Source of the DNA: JAJXZJ01 sp050012855
GTDB lineage: Bacteria > Verrucomicrobiota > Verrucomicrobiia > Limisphaerales > J093
Length of the DNA: 64,000 nucleotides
Direction: 5' to 3'
NCBI GenBank assembly: GCA_050012855.1
Contig: JBEKGJ010000021.1
Span: 11,411-75,410, forward strand
The notes under the pieces are model-generated. The model worked only from the letters and a program-made list of their open reading frames with translations, was not told the origin of the DNA and did no database searches. The translations under genes and the position numbers were made by a program. Every line of letters starts with the position of its first letter. The first letter of the stretch is position 1. Of this stretch, positions 20,001 to 27,185 are shown piece by piece.

Positions 20001-20283
20001 AAATGGGCTTAACACAAAGCAATGGATGCGGTCGTTTTTCGATCTGGGGCGGCTAATCATCGCACCGGACGGCAGATTTGAGTCACGCAATGCTATTACT
20101 CCCGGAATTTACCGGCTTTTGGGCAAGATCGAAGACGTCACCCTCGACCAGCAGATTGAAGTGCCTAACCGACCGGAAAACGATCCTTCAAGCCTCGGTA
20201 ACGCGCTCAATGCGGTCGAGATTCCTCCAATCGACCTTGGGGACGTTGTGGTGGTCCGGAAGGAAAGCGCGGGGCCAAAGTAG
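17008..20283 (+). CDS. Membrane-tethered ECF-type sigma factor with large exported carboxypeptidase-regulatory-like region
   Basis: A single 1091-aa polypeptide. Residues 1-180 form a complete ECF sigma-70 factor: sigma-2 region from LLEAYARDRSEAAFGQLVRR through QSVFVLLARKAGSL, and sigma-4 with LSEVDRQAILLRFYEKRPL then LGLSEEAAKKRVNRAIEKM. After an Ala-rich linker a hydrophobic helix (FTLTGGVAVSLCGLAWLCVVLA, about 239-261) should span the membrane. The remaining 830 residues would be outside the cytoplasm and consist of repeated beta-sandwich units of carboxypeptidase-regulatory type, for example ITGGSIMTEEGKQIAGAKIE-like starts and QGLPPGDFDFIVTAPGF ends. No separate anti-sigma gene adjoins it, so the exported part may sense a signal and control the sigma domain in cis (inference). 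The start is ATG 17008. A TTG at 16999 would add three residues. Confidence 0.85.
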   Translation: MDDRELLEAYARDRSEAAFGQLVRRHLAWVYSVALRHLGNSALAEDVAQSVFVLLARKAGSLRSGVLLGGWLFRTTRFVANRALRAERRRKSREETAASMIPSTIMPDESEAVWNQLEPYLDQAVASLSEVDRQAILLRFYEKRPLLEVGRHLGLSEEAAKKRVNRAIEKMRGFLVRRGVAVGGTVLAGLMAEQTVQALPVGLAASVLKTAAAGISASSVLPRLAQETLDAWRWAKFTLTGGVAVSLCGLAWLCVVLAAHTPAISNSKSSPEHVGPPVEASTRTAAVPPAARSHPSTRTKEHAMRFRVLAKDSGEPVGGARLAVNTVGDDGWKQRFDLSTDDTGSADVPYPPATMRLDVGVIASGWVARFATWRTYLDPAIPTEYTLRVDRATNYLGGWLRSKDGRPVADAVVEMEFGISDMAQEENPRERPGFLSAAPVAKSDRNGWWTCALIDPRSRRTPGLRVRHPDFAPTKIVSGSWGYGDEPQSESMKLLWSGRLVTTLNRGVTLTGSIMTEEGKQIAGAKIEHEPSSTDSVHTEADTLGVFSIQGLPPGDFDFIVTAPGFAQDYLKVNLKEEVERVEVRLKPGGRLRLRLVDEDGNAVANGTVALTGPGGTYMPGMNWSAQSGPDGRVEWTSAPTDRMLNLCASRHPDFSMSRGPLVKADGEEHVIQLRRVFVVTGRVTDARTGELVRKEIKSFPGYGEGENSWFRGETRRSTDGTFQVYFENGPGPWRFRIEAEDYSPFVSTWLQPDSNGVVDVALQPVDPLKTVRGTVWRTDGQPAAGAELALLSPEHGASLGRACFARRAAADRLIVDADENGKFAFPEEPNASLLVAACSNGFARVAVSNPKEVMEVHLQPWGRIEGTIDATARNRPVRYVIMDDLLAMNSSACMRLDSQEFHSRSTEDGRFSFEFVPQGRLCVWLEADVIEDPATPPYHHPTWIQTTAGETTEVRIVETGYHVKGRFILAGREEGSIKQPAYAVLESDWPSDSAPSPNGLNTKQWMRSFFDLGRLIIAPDGRFESRNAITPGIYRLLGKIEDVTLDQQIEVPNRPENDPSSLGNALNAVEIPPIDLGDVVVVRKESAGPK

Positions 20284-20301
20284 CGATAGCCGTCGCAGGT
20301 T

Positions 20302-20443
20302 TGAAGCGGGCCTCACCGTCAAAGAGATCGCCAGCAAGTTCAAGGCGAAGCCTGGCAACCTCCATGTCTGGTTTTCGTCAACCGGCAGGAAGGTGAAGCA
20401 GATCAAGAAGATCGCCCCGGCAACCTACGCGTGGGTGGAGTGA
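20302..20443 (+). pseudogene. Orphan third copy of the winged-helix-like repeat
   Basis: Starting just after the sigma-factor stop codon, in a different frame, the sequence reads AGLTVKEIASKFKAKPGNLH then VWFSSTGRKVKQIKK and ends PATYAWVE-stop at 20443. It matches the repeats of the gene at 16223-16627 at protein and DNA level. There is no plausible start codon of its own: the open frame runs back antiparallel to nothing and only overlaps the sigma gene in another frame. It is best read as a fragment, and with the upstream copies it brackets the sigma-factor gene in direct orientation. Confidence 0.6.
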
Positions 20444-20611
20444 TTCACCCAGGTTCCCAGATCAGGACTCCCGCTGCTGTGGTGAACGGCGGAGGAACTA
20501 AAACGCGACAAACTCAGAACGCCCCACTTGCCTACAGCCGGCATGGGCGTACAATGGGCGGCGATGAGCACGTTGGGAGCCCAATTCTCCGTTACCCGCC
20601 GAGTGTCAAAA

Positions 20612-21979
20612 ATGCCATCCTCGATCACTTGCCTCTTCCTGCTGGCGTTGGTGATGGTTTTGCCAGCCACCGTCTTTCCCGCAGATGCCTTGTTGCCGCT
20701 GCGGGTGCTCTACATCGGACATCGCGCTGGTGATTTCACGCCGCTGCTCAAGGCGCACTTTGCGAACGTCGAGTCAGTCGCGCGCGAGCAGTTCAAGCCA
20801 GCGCAGGCGGAGGTTTTTGACGTGGTGCTTTTGGATTGGCGGCAGAGTCAGGTGATGCGCGGTTCATGGCTGGATGGTTCGCCCCTGGGCAAACGCGAGG
20901 CATGGAGGAAGCCCACGGTTCTACTCGGCAGCGCCGGATTGAACCTTGCCGTCGCCTGGAAGCTCCATGGCGGCTCCGGCTGCACTTGTCTGGCGCCCGT
21001 CGCTTACGGGGTCAGGAAGCACGATATTTTCAAATCCCCGATGCTGGTGAACATTGACGCCACCACGAACATCCCGACGCCGACCCAATTCACCCATGAA
21101 TTGAAGGCGGACACCATTCCGGTTCTGCCGCTGGTGGACAACATTCGCAGTTTTCACACGGTCATCAACGATTACCAGCGCGGCTGGGCATCGCACTACT
21201 ACGAATTTGCCGACCTGCCGGAAGTGGAGGTGTTTTGCGGCGGCATCAATGAGCAGACGCCACGTTCGGCGGCGTTCTGGCGGCAGGGCAATCTGCTGCA
21301 TTTCGGGTTTGAGCAGTCGCCGGCGGAAATGAATGCGACTGGACGTGCCATGCTCGTCAACGGGATTGCGTACATCAGCCGGTTCACCGAAGACCGGCCC
21401 ATTGATGTCTCGCCGTCGGTTTTTGGCCCGGACAAGATCGCGATCAGCCGCAGCCGGGCAAAGCGTTACTTCGCCAGTTTTCCCAAGGAAATGCCCAGTG
21501 TGTTCACGGCAGAAACCCTGGCCACGTTTGACTGGCATAACGTGACGAACGCAACGGTCTGGTTTGAATCCGCGAGCCCTTGGCTGCATCCGAACCCCCA
21601 AAAGCTGCTGGAAATTGATGCGGAGGCCAAATCGCTGGGAATTGTATTCGACTCGCCGGATTTCTTTCCCAAAACCATCGCTGCCTTGCGGGATGACAAG
21701 ACGAGGCCGGCAGCAGAGATTCTGCTCGCCCGTTATGCGCCGGAGGGAACAGGCGCCATTGCCGGACCCGACGCATGGGAAAAATGGTGGCATGAAAACT
21801 CGCCGTATCTTTTCTATTCTGAACTGGGGAATTACCACTGGTATGTTGATCCACTCGCAAAGAAGCGCGGCATCCCCACGCAGGATTTACGCGGGCCGAT
21901 GCGCGCCGATGCGCATCAATGCCACGCGCTCAGGCGCTCACGCGGGTTGCGAGGAGTCCCGATCTCGGGCGGAAGCTGA
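20612..21979 (+). CDS. Secreted protein of unknown function
   Basis: A 455-aa protein with a clear signal peptide (ITCLFLLALVMVLPATVFPADA). The mature part starts LLPLRVLYIGHRAGDFTPLLKAHF, resembling the flavodoxin-like or ThuA-like first strand of proteins that compare a 'crime' of small-molecule binding, then contains VFDVVLLDWRQSQ and an FCGGINEQTPRSAAFWRQGN segment. The second half includes WHNVTNATVWFESASPWLHP. I do not recognise a named family. Such proteins are common in verrucomicrobia and planctomycetes. The last 25 or so codons (from about 21895) run into palindromic repeat DNA, so the natural C terminus may have been replaced. Start choice: ATG 20612 puts the signal peptide at the N terminus; ATG 20528 would add 28 residues. 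Confidence 0.6.
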   Translation: MPSSITCLFLLALVMVLPATVFPADALLPLRVLYIGHRAGDFTPLLKAHFANVESVAREQFKPAQAEVFDVVLLDWRQSQVMRGSWLDGSPLGKREAWRKPTVLLGSAGLNLAVAWKLHGGSGCTCLAPVAYGVRKHDIFKSPMLVNIDATTNIPTPTQFTHELKADTIPVLPLVDNIRSFHTVINDYQRGWASHYYEFADLPEVEVFCGGINEQTPRSAAFWRQGNLLHFGFEQSPAEMNATGRAMLVNGIAYISRFTEDRPIDVSPSVFGPDKIAISRSRAKRYFASFPKEMPSVFTAETLATFDWHNVTNATVWFESASPWLHPNPQKLLEIDAEAKSLGIVFDSPDFFPKTIAALRDDKTRPAAEILLARYAPEGTGAIAGPDAWEKWWHENSPYLFYSELGNYHWYVDPLAKKRGIPTQDLRGPMRADAHQCHALRRSRGLRGVPISGGS

Positions 21980-21997
21980 TGTAGCGGTCGGAGGTGG

Positions 21998-22157
21998 CAC
22001 GGGCGACTCCTGCCTGCCGGCAGGCAGGCGCCCGTCCCGCCCGGCGACTCGCCGGGCGGAATGGGGAGAGAGACTCAAAAACCAGTGACCTCATCGAATT
22101 CCGTCGCGCAGCCATTCCGTCGGGCGCGTCGCCCGACGGCACAGGCCAGTGGCCTGT
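21998..22157. repeat. Cluster of four REP-like palindromes
   Basis: Between the preceding secreted gene and pheS. Elements: CCTGCCTGCC followed directly by GGCAGGCAGG (22009-22028, perfect), enclosed by CGGGCG/CGCCCG outer arms; CCGCCCGGCGA/TCGCCGGGCGG (22037-22059); CCGTCGGGCG/CGCCCGACGG (22117-22139); and ACAGGCCA-G-TGGCCTGT (22141-22157). There is no coding sequence in this stretch. The elements may act as REP sequences or as transcript-end structures. Confidence 0.7.
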
Positions 22158-22247
22158 TCTACCCAAGTCCGTTTGCGCGCGAGTTTCGGATGGCAACGGC
22201 ACCGGGTTCGTGCTTGGCTTGCCGGCGACGGAAAACCAGAATTTGTC

Positions 22248-23282
22248 ATGGCCAGTTTTCTTGACCAGATCGAACCGCTGAAGCAATCCGCCTTCGCCGA
22301 GCTGCGCGCCGCGCGCGACCTGGCGGCGCTCGAACAGGCGCGCTCCGCCTTCCTCGGCACCAACGGCCGGTTCACGGCGCTGATGAAGCAGTTGGGAACA
22401 CTGCCGAAGGAGGAAAGACCCGCCGCCGGCAAACTGATCAACACCACCAAGGCCGAGCTTGAAGCCGCACTCACCGCCCGCCGCGCCGAACTCGAACTCC
22501 AGGCGGCCCTGCCGGCCGTGCCGACCGACTTCACGCTGCCCGGCCGTCGCCGCCCCCTGGGCCGGCTTCACCCGCTGACCCAGGTCACCGAGGACATCGT
22601 CCGCAGCTTCCGCAAAATCGGCTTCGTCGTGGCTGACGGACCGGAGATCGAGGACGAATACCATTGCTTCGATGCGCTCAACACGCCGGCCGACCATCCG
22701 GCCCGCGACACGCAGGACACGTTCTATCTCGCGAAACCGGACGGTGCCCAACCGGCGGCGGCCAACTCCCAGCTCCTGCTCCGTACCCACACGTCGTCCG
22801 TGCAAATCCGGGTCATGGAAAGGCAGCCGCCGCCGGTGCGGATCATCGTGCCCGGCCGCGTTTACCGCCGCGACAACGCCGATGCCACGCACAACCCGAC
22901 CTTCCAGCAGATCGAGGGGCTTTATGTGGACCGCGGCGTCACCGCCAGCGACCTCAAGGGCACGGTCGAATTCGTTTTTCGCGAGCTGATGGGCGACGAC
23001 GTGAAGATTCGCTTCCGCCCGCACTATTTCAGCTACACCGAGCCGAGCTATGAAATTGATTTCGCCAGCCCGCTGGTGAGGAAGATGGGCAAGGACTGGC
23101 TCGAGATCGCCGGATGCGGCATGGTCCACCCGCAGGTGTTCGAAACCGTCGGCTACGATCCCGAGGTGTGGACCGGCTGGGCGTTCGGCTTTGGCATCGA
23201 GCGCATCGCCATGCTCCGTTACGGCATCAGCGACATCCGCCTTTTCTACGAGAATGACGTGCGGTTCCTGAAGCAGTTTTAA
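22248..23282 (+). CDS. pheS: Phenylalanine--tRNA ligase alpha subunit
   Basis: Charges tRNA-Phe as an alpha2-beta2 enzyme in the cytosol. The 344-aa product has the normal PheS length. It has an N-terminal coiled-coil tRNA-binding region (about 1-85, with GTNGRFTALMKQLGTLPKEE), then the class II catalytic domain: HPLTQVTEDIVRSFRKIGF, DTFYL, LLRTHTSSVQIRVM (motif-1/2 region), FQQIEGLYVD, and motif 3 GWAFGFGIERIAMLRYGI. ATG 22248 gives the standard MASFLDQIEPLKQSA start. The frame is open further upstream but only through repeat DNA. pheT is not adjacent: a tRNA gene and metX follow, so the two subunits are unlinked here. Confidence 0.96.
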   Translation: MASFLDQIEPLKQSAFAELRAARDLAALEQARSAFLGTNGRFTALMKQLGTLPKEERPAAGKLINTTKAELEAALTARRAELELQAALPAVPTDFTLPGRRRPLGRLHPLTQVTEDIVRSFRKIGFVVADGPEIEDEYHCFDALNTPADHPARDTQDTFYLAKPDGAQPAAANSQLLLRTHTSSVQIRVMERQPPPVRIIVPGRVYRRDNADATHNPTFQQIEGLYVDRGVTASDLKGTVEFVFRELMGDDVKIRFRPHYFSYTEPSYEIDFASPLVRKMGKDWLEIAGCGMVHPQVFETVGYDPEVWTGWAFGFGIERIAMLRYGISDIRLFYENDVRFLKQF

Positions 23283-23631
23283 TCCGGCGGGGCAGGGCGG
23301 TCCGCGACCGGGAATTCAACGAGCCAACGCACCCGGCGGCTGGCGAAGCGACGTTTTGGAACCGTTGGCACGAAGCGGCACGACGGCGGGGCGGGCAGCT
23401 TGCGCTGTGAGATTCCTCGCCACCACCAGATGCTCCGCCGTTGGCTGAACGATCCCGTCGCGGCCCAGCGGCCCACGACCCACCGTTCGTCCGTGGTCCG
23501 TCGTCTCAGGCGAGCGGAGAAGGAACCGCCGCCGATCCAAAGCCCGAGGACCGGTATGCCCTGCCGATTGACGGCCTGGTGTCGTTTCCGGTTGCTTGAG
23601 GCGCTGGGGCTTGCGACAGTCCCAGCAGAGT
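23283..23631. other. Intergenic stretch between pheS and tRNA-His
   Basis: About 350 bp with no supported gene. A minus-strand frame of 137 codons crosses it and enters the tRNA, with no domain or ribosome-binding site. It probably contains the promoter for the tRNA, which I could not assign. Confidence 0.5.
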
Positions 23632-23710
23632 GGTGGCTGTAGCTCAGCCTGGTTAGAGCTCCAGATTGTGGATCTGGCTGTCGCGGGTTCAAATCCCGTC
23701 AGTCACCCCA
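23632..23710 (+). tRNA. tRNA-His (anticodon GTG)
   Basis: A full cloverleaf can be drawn. The acceptor stem GTGGCTG (23633-23639) pairs with CAGTCAC (23700-23706). D-arm GCTC/GAGC; anticodon stem CCAGA/TCTGG with loop TTGTGGA, anticodon GTG; T-arm GCGGG-TTCAAAT-CCCGT. C73 at 23707 is followed by an encoded CCA (23708-23710). The extra 5' G at 23632 opposite C73 is the G-1 identity element specific to bacterial tRNA-His. Confidence 0.97.
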
Positions 23711-23719
23711 TCCTTCCCT

Positions 23720-23946
23720 GCCCGCGAGCCGGCGGGAAGGTTGAGAGGGTGGTGAGTTGAGAGTTGAGCGACCGGAGGAGGGTCGCGGCAAACCTCGCAC
23801 GCCGACCGCACGAACCCTCGCGAATTCGTAACTCGCACCTCGCAATTCGCACCTCGCACCTCGAGATTCTCTGGTTGGGCTGAACACTTCAAACTTGAAA
23901 CTTGAAACTCCGAACTTCTTTCCGGCTCGTCGGAGCCTCGCCCCAC
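23720..23946 (+). repeat. Dispersed repeat, copy 1, with heptameric tandem units
   Basis: Follows the tRNA directly. From 23754 to 23946 it matches the reverse complement of 29288-29459 with few differences, including a core GTCGCGGCAAACCTCGCACG. Within it are degenerate 7-nt tandem units: GAGTTGA x2, CGCACCT-type x4 (copy 2 has fewer units of this type) and ACTTGAA x2. The first part (23720-23765) also matches the reverse complement of 29537-29590. No coding function is apparent. Coding for metX starts at 24028. Confidence 0.85.
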
Positions 23947-24027
23947 CGGGAATCCCCATTCGGACACCACCCGTTTCTGCTCATTCGTTTCTGCTCGTCC
24001 TTGCGTTGGTGGCACATCCGTTCCACA

Positions 24028-25197
24028 ATGAACCGCGTTTGTATGACCCGTTCCATCGGCAAGGTTAGCACCAAGTTTTTTGAGTTTCGCAACGCGAAGG
24101 CGCCGCTCCCGCTGGCCGTCGGCGGCGCCCTCGATCGTTTCACGCTGGCCTATGAAACCTATGGCCGGATGAACGCCGACCGCTCGAACGTCATCCTGCT
24201 GTTTCACGCGATGACCGGTTCGCAGCACGCGGCGGGCACCAACCTCGACGTGCCCGGCCTCGACGGCCGCTGGACCGACGAGGTGCAGTTGGGGTGGTGG
24301 GACGGGTTTGTCGGGCCGGGCAAGGCGCTGGACACCGGGCGTTTTTGTGTGGTGTGCGCGAACTACCTGGGCGGTTGCTACGGTTCCACCGGACCGGCCT
24401 CGGTCAATCCGGCCACCGGCCGACCTTGGGGGCCCGAGTTTCCGGTGTTGCGGATGAGCGACATCGTGGACTCGCAGATGAAGCTGCTCGACCACTTGGG
24501 CGTTCACCGGCTGCGCGCGGTGGTGGGCGCCTCCATCGGCGGTTTTCTCGCGCTGCTGGTGGCCACGCGTCACGCGGATCGGGTGCGGACGGTGGTGCCC
24601 ATTGGCACGGGGATTGAGACGACCATTTATCAGCGCATTCTCAACTTCGAGCAGGTCACGGCGATCGAGGCCGACCCCAATTTCAAGGGTGGCGCCTACT
24701 ATGGCGGTCCAAAACCGGACATCGGACTGGCGCTGGCGCGCCGCATCGCGCACAAGACCTTCATCTCGCTGGAGGCGTTGCGGGAGCGGGCGCGCAACGA
24801 GGTCGTCAGCCACAAGCCGCCGTTTGGCTGGTACGAAATGAACAGCCCGGTGGAGTCCTACATGCTTTACCAGGGCGAGAAGTTTGTGCGGCGCTTCGAC
24901 GCGAACACCTATCTGCGCATCCTCGATGCCTGGCAGTGGTTCGATCTGGTGCGTGAGTCCGGGGCCGCGAACCTGACGGAGGTCTTCGAGCGCTGCCGGC
25001 AGCAGGAGTTTCTGGTTTTCAGCATGGATTCGGACGTGATGTTTCACCCGCAGGAACAGGCGCGGCTCACGGGGCTGTTGAAGCGCTGCCACGTGCCGCA
25101 CATCTGGATCACGGTTCACTCGGACAAGGGGCACGACTCCTTTCTGCTGGAGCCGAAGCTCTATACGCCTCACCTCGCACAGGCGCTCGAAAACTGA
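24028..25197 (+). CDS. metX: Homoserine O-acetyltransferase (MetX-type alpha/beta hydrolase)
   Basis: Transfers acetyl (or in some members succinyl) from CoA to homoserine, activating it for methionine synthesis in the cytosol. The 389-aa product has the family layout: FHAMTGSQHAAG oxyanion segment, the long insertion DTGRFCVVCANYLGGCYGSTGP, nucleophile elbow GASIGG with Ser169, then FSMDSDVMFHP supplying the catalytic Asp and SDKGHDSFLLE the catalytic His. These motifs separate MetX from unrelated esterases. Whether acetyl or succinyl is used cannot be told by eye. ATG 24028 was chosen; ATG 24043 is an alternative. The frame is open upstream through repeat DNA. No sulfhydrylase gene (metY) is adjacent. 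Confidence 0.92.
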   Translation: MNRVCMTRSIGKVSTKFFEFRNAKAPLPLAVGGALDRFTLAYETYGRMNADRSNVILLFHAMTGSQHAAGTNLDVPGLDGRWTDEVQLGWWDGFVGPGKALDTGRFCVVCANYLGGCYGSTGPASVNPATGRPWGPEFPVLRMSDIVDSQMKLLDHLGVHRLRAVVGASIGGFLALLVATRHADRVRTVVPIGTGIETTIYQRILNFEQVTAIEADPNFKGGAYYGGPKPDIGLALARRIAHKTFISLEALRERARNEVVSHKPPFGWYEMNSPVESYMLYQGEKFVRRFDANTYLRILDAWQWFDLVRESGAANLTEVFERCRQQEFLVFSMDSDVMFHPQEQARLTGLLKRCHVPHIWITVHSDKGHDSFLLEPKLYTPHLAQALEN

Positions 25198-25216
25198 CGC
25201 CGCGTTGCCGGCGGCC

Positions 25217-25927
25217 TCAGTCCGTGGTCACGGCCCGCAGTTGCGTTTCGACAAGCTGGCGGAAGGTTTCGCGCTCCTCCTCCCCAATCTGCGGCGGCAC
25301 CCGGATCAGGGGGCCCATGTGCACGCGGCAGCGGCTGAGAGGCATCGGCAACTGGAACCTGTCCCAACTGTGGAACTGCCGCTTCCAGACGATATGCACG
25401 CCGACCGGCAAGATGGGCAGGCCGGTCAATTGGGCGGCCGCCACGACGCCGCTTTGCAGCACATACCGTGGTCCGCGCGGCCCGTCCGGCGTGATGGCCA
25501 GATCATAGCCTCGCTCCGCCCAGGCGGTGAGTTCGAGGATGGCCCGCGTCCCACGCCGGCTGGAGGAACCGCGCACCGGTTGCACTCCGAAGAGCTCGAG
25601 CGCCCGCGCCAGCATCCCCCCATCGCGGCTGGCGCTGACCACGGCGGCCATGCGCCGGCCTTTCGTGCGCTGGAGCACATAGCGCCGGTAGAGCATGAGT
25701 GACAGGGCCAGCCGGTTGTGCCAGATCGCAAAAATCGCCGGCCGCTGTCGTACTTCCGCGAGTGAATCTGCGGGATCTTCCAGTTCGTATCGCAGCGTCG
25801 CGTTGATGCCATGCACCGCCAGGAAAATCACCCGGGCCAGGATGCGGCCGCCCAGGGTCGCCTTCTCGGGCACGACGACCCGTGGTCGCGGGTTCGGCGC
25901 CGGGGACGCTGAATCCGGTGCCGTCAT
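25217..25927 (-). CDS. DUF374-type lysophospholipid acyltransferase-like protein
   Basis: A 236-aa protein of the family that includes acyltransferases of lipid A or phospholipid type. An N-terminal hydrophobic segment (ILARVIFLAVHGINATL) is followed by PAIFAIWHNRLALSLMLYRRY, the HxxxxD-like motif variant of DUF374, then VVSASRDGGMLARALELFG, RGSSSRRGTRAILEL and ITPDGPRGPRYVLQSGVV, all typical of that family. It would act at the inner membrane. ATG 25927 overlaps the TGA of ruvA by four bases (ATGA), so translation is probably coupled to ruvA. The frame upstream is open through ruvA in another phase and is not used. Confidence 0.85.
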   Translation of the reverse strand: MTAPDSASPAPNPRPRVVVPEKATLGGRILARVIFLAVHGINATLRYELEDPADSLAEVRQRPAIFAIWHNRLALSLMLYRRYVLQRTKGRRMAAVVSASRDGGMLARALELFGVQPVRGSSSRRGTRAILELTAWAERGYDLAITPDGPRGPRYVLQSGVVAAAQLTGLPILPVGVHIVWKRQFHSWDRFQLPMPLSRCRVHMGPLIRVPPQIGEEERETFRQLVETQLRAVTTD

Positions 25928-26532
25928 CGCGCCCCTTGCTTCAGCGCGACCCGGACCAACTCCTCGACGGTCGCCGGCTCGCCCAGCACCGCCAATGCCG
26001 CGCGCATGGCGTCGTGGGCTTCGACCGGTTTGTACCCCAGCGCCAGCAGGGCCAGGACGGCGTCGTTCGACCGTTGCTCGCCCGGCGCGACGGCCCGGGC
26101 CGCGCTGCTCGCCTCCCACGCGCCCGCCGCTCCGATCTTGTCCTTCAGTTCGACGACGATGCGTTCGGCGGTCTTTTTGCCGACGCCATTGATGCGCGAC
26201 AAGGCCTTGACGTCGCCCGTCGCCACAGCGCCACGGAATACCGTTGGCGTCATGCCGCTCAAGACGTTGAGCGCGATCCGGGGTCCGATGCCGCTGACGG
26301 TGTTGATGAGCAGACAGAACAGGTCTCGCTCCGCTGCCGTGGCAAAACCGTAGAGCACGTGGGCATCCTCGCGGATCGCGAGATGGGTCAGCAGTTTCAC
26401 CTCGCTGCCGGGTGCGGGCAGCTTGTCGTAGGAGGACAGCGGAATGAAGACCTCGTAGCCAACGCCGCCGACCGCGATCGTCACCTGCGTGGGCAGCGCC
26501 TCCACCAGCAGACCCTGCAAAAAGGCAATCAT
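25924..26532 (-). CDS. ruvA: Holliday junction branch migration protein RuvA
   Basis: Tetrameric Holliday-junction binding subunit that loads the RuvB motor during recombinational repair. The 202-aa product has the OB-fold domain I (MIAFLQGLLVEALPTQVTI, VGGVGYEVFIPLS), the helix-hairpin-helix domain II (LINTVSGIGPRIALNVLSG and LSRINGVGKKTAERIVVELK) and the small RuvB-binding domain III at the end (AVLALLALGYKPVEAHDAMR). It starts one base after the ruvC stop and overlaps the next gene by 4 nt, so ruvC-ruvA-acyltransferase form one tightly packed transcript. ruvB is not in the window. Confidence 0.97.
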   Translation of the reverse strand: MIAFLQGLLVEALPTQVTIAVGGVGYEVFIPLSSYDKLPAPGSEVKLLTHLAIREDAHVLYGFATAAERDLFCLLINTVSGIGPRIALNVLSGMTPTVFRGAVATGDVKALSRINGVGKKTAERIVVELKDKIGAAGAWEASSAARAVAPGEQRSNDAVLALLALGYKPVEAHDAMRAALAVLGEPATVEELVRVALKQGAR

Positions 26533-26533
26533 G

Positions 26534-27112
26534 TCAAATCCGCTTCAATGGGTTCAGCGAGTAACGTCGCTGCTCCTGGGCCAGCACGAGCGCCAGGGCG
26601 AGGGCGTCGGCGGCGTCGGGCGTCGGCAGTTCCGGCAGGCGCAACAGGCGCTGGACCATCTTCGCCACGGCCAGCTTTTGCGCCGCGCCATAGCCGACGA
26701 TGGCCTGCTTCACCTTGCGCGGCGCGATTTCGACGATCGTCAGGCCGGCCTCCGCCGCGGCGACCAGCGCCGCGCCGCGCGCCTCGCCCATGATCAGGGC
26801 CGTCTGGAGGTTCTGGGCGTAGAACAGGCCTTCCACCGCGCACGCCGTCGGCTGGAACTGCCGGATCACGTCGCGGAGGGTCGTGGCGATCCGCACCAGG
26901 CAGCGCGAACGTTCCCAGCCCGCCGGACAATACGCGACGCCATGAATGAGCGCGGTCGGCTCCGACCGGCCGAGGCGGATGACGCCGTAACCCGTGCCGC
27001 GCAGCGAGGGGTCAATGCCGAGGATCACCGCGTGCGCCGCCGCCGCGGACACGACGCTGGCGGACAGGACCGGCGCCGCGGTGCGCCGGTTGCCCTGGAC
27101 GCGATCCCGCAT
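26534..27112 (-). CDS. ruvC: Crossover junction endodeoxyribonuclease RuvC
   Basis: Dimeric resolvase that nicks Holliday junctions symmetrically. All four catalytic acids are visible: Asp34 in LGIDPSLRGTGYGVI, Glu94 in CAVEGLFYAQN, and Asp166/Asp169 in TPDAADALALAL. GEARGAALVAAAEAGL and APRKVKQAIVGYG are also conserved. At 192 aa it carries about 25 residues before the usual N terminus if ATG 27112 is used. A GTG at 27142 would lengthen it further, and no ATG closer to the domain exists. It is the first gene of the ruvC-ruvA-acyltransferase run, 73 bp downstream of the rnhC stop codon. Confidence 0.95.
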   Translation of the reverse strand: MRDRVQGNRRTAAPVLSASVVSAAAAHAVILGIDPSLRGTGYGVIRLGRSEPTALIHGVAYCPAGWERSRCLVRIATTLRDVIRQFQPTACAVEGLFYAQNLQTALIMGEARGAALVAAAEAGLTIVEIAPRKVKQAIVGYGAAQKLAVAKMVQRLLRLPELPTPDAADALALALVLAQEQRRYSLNPLKRI

Positions 27113-27185
27113 CGCCTCGAATTCCTTAAGCGAAACACCCACGGCGGAATGTTGCCAGAACCGCGTCCGCGGTGTCGAGGCGCGA

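Noticed and set aside
23279..23692. 137-codon minus-strand open frame between pheS and tRNA-His
   Set aside because: Overlaps the tRNA gene in antisense and has no domain or start signal.
23749..23915. CRISPR-like array
   Set aside because: The period is only 7 nt with no unique spacers and no cas genes nearby.
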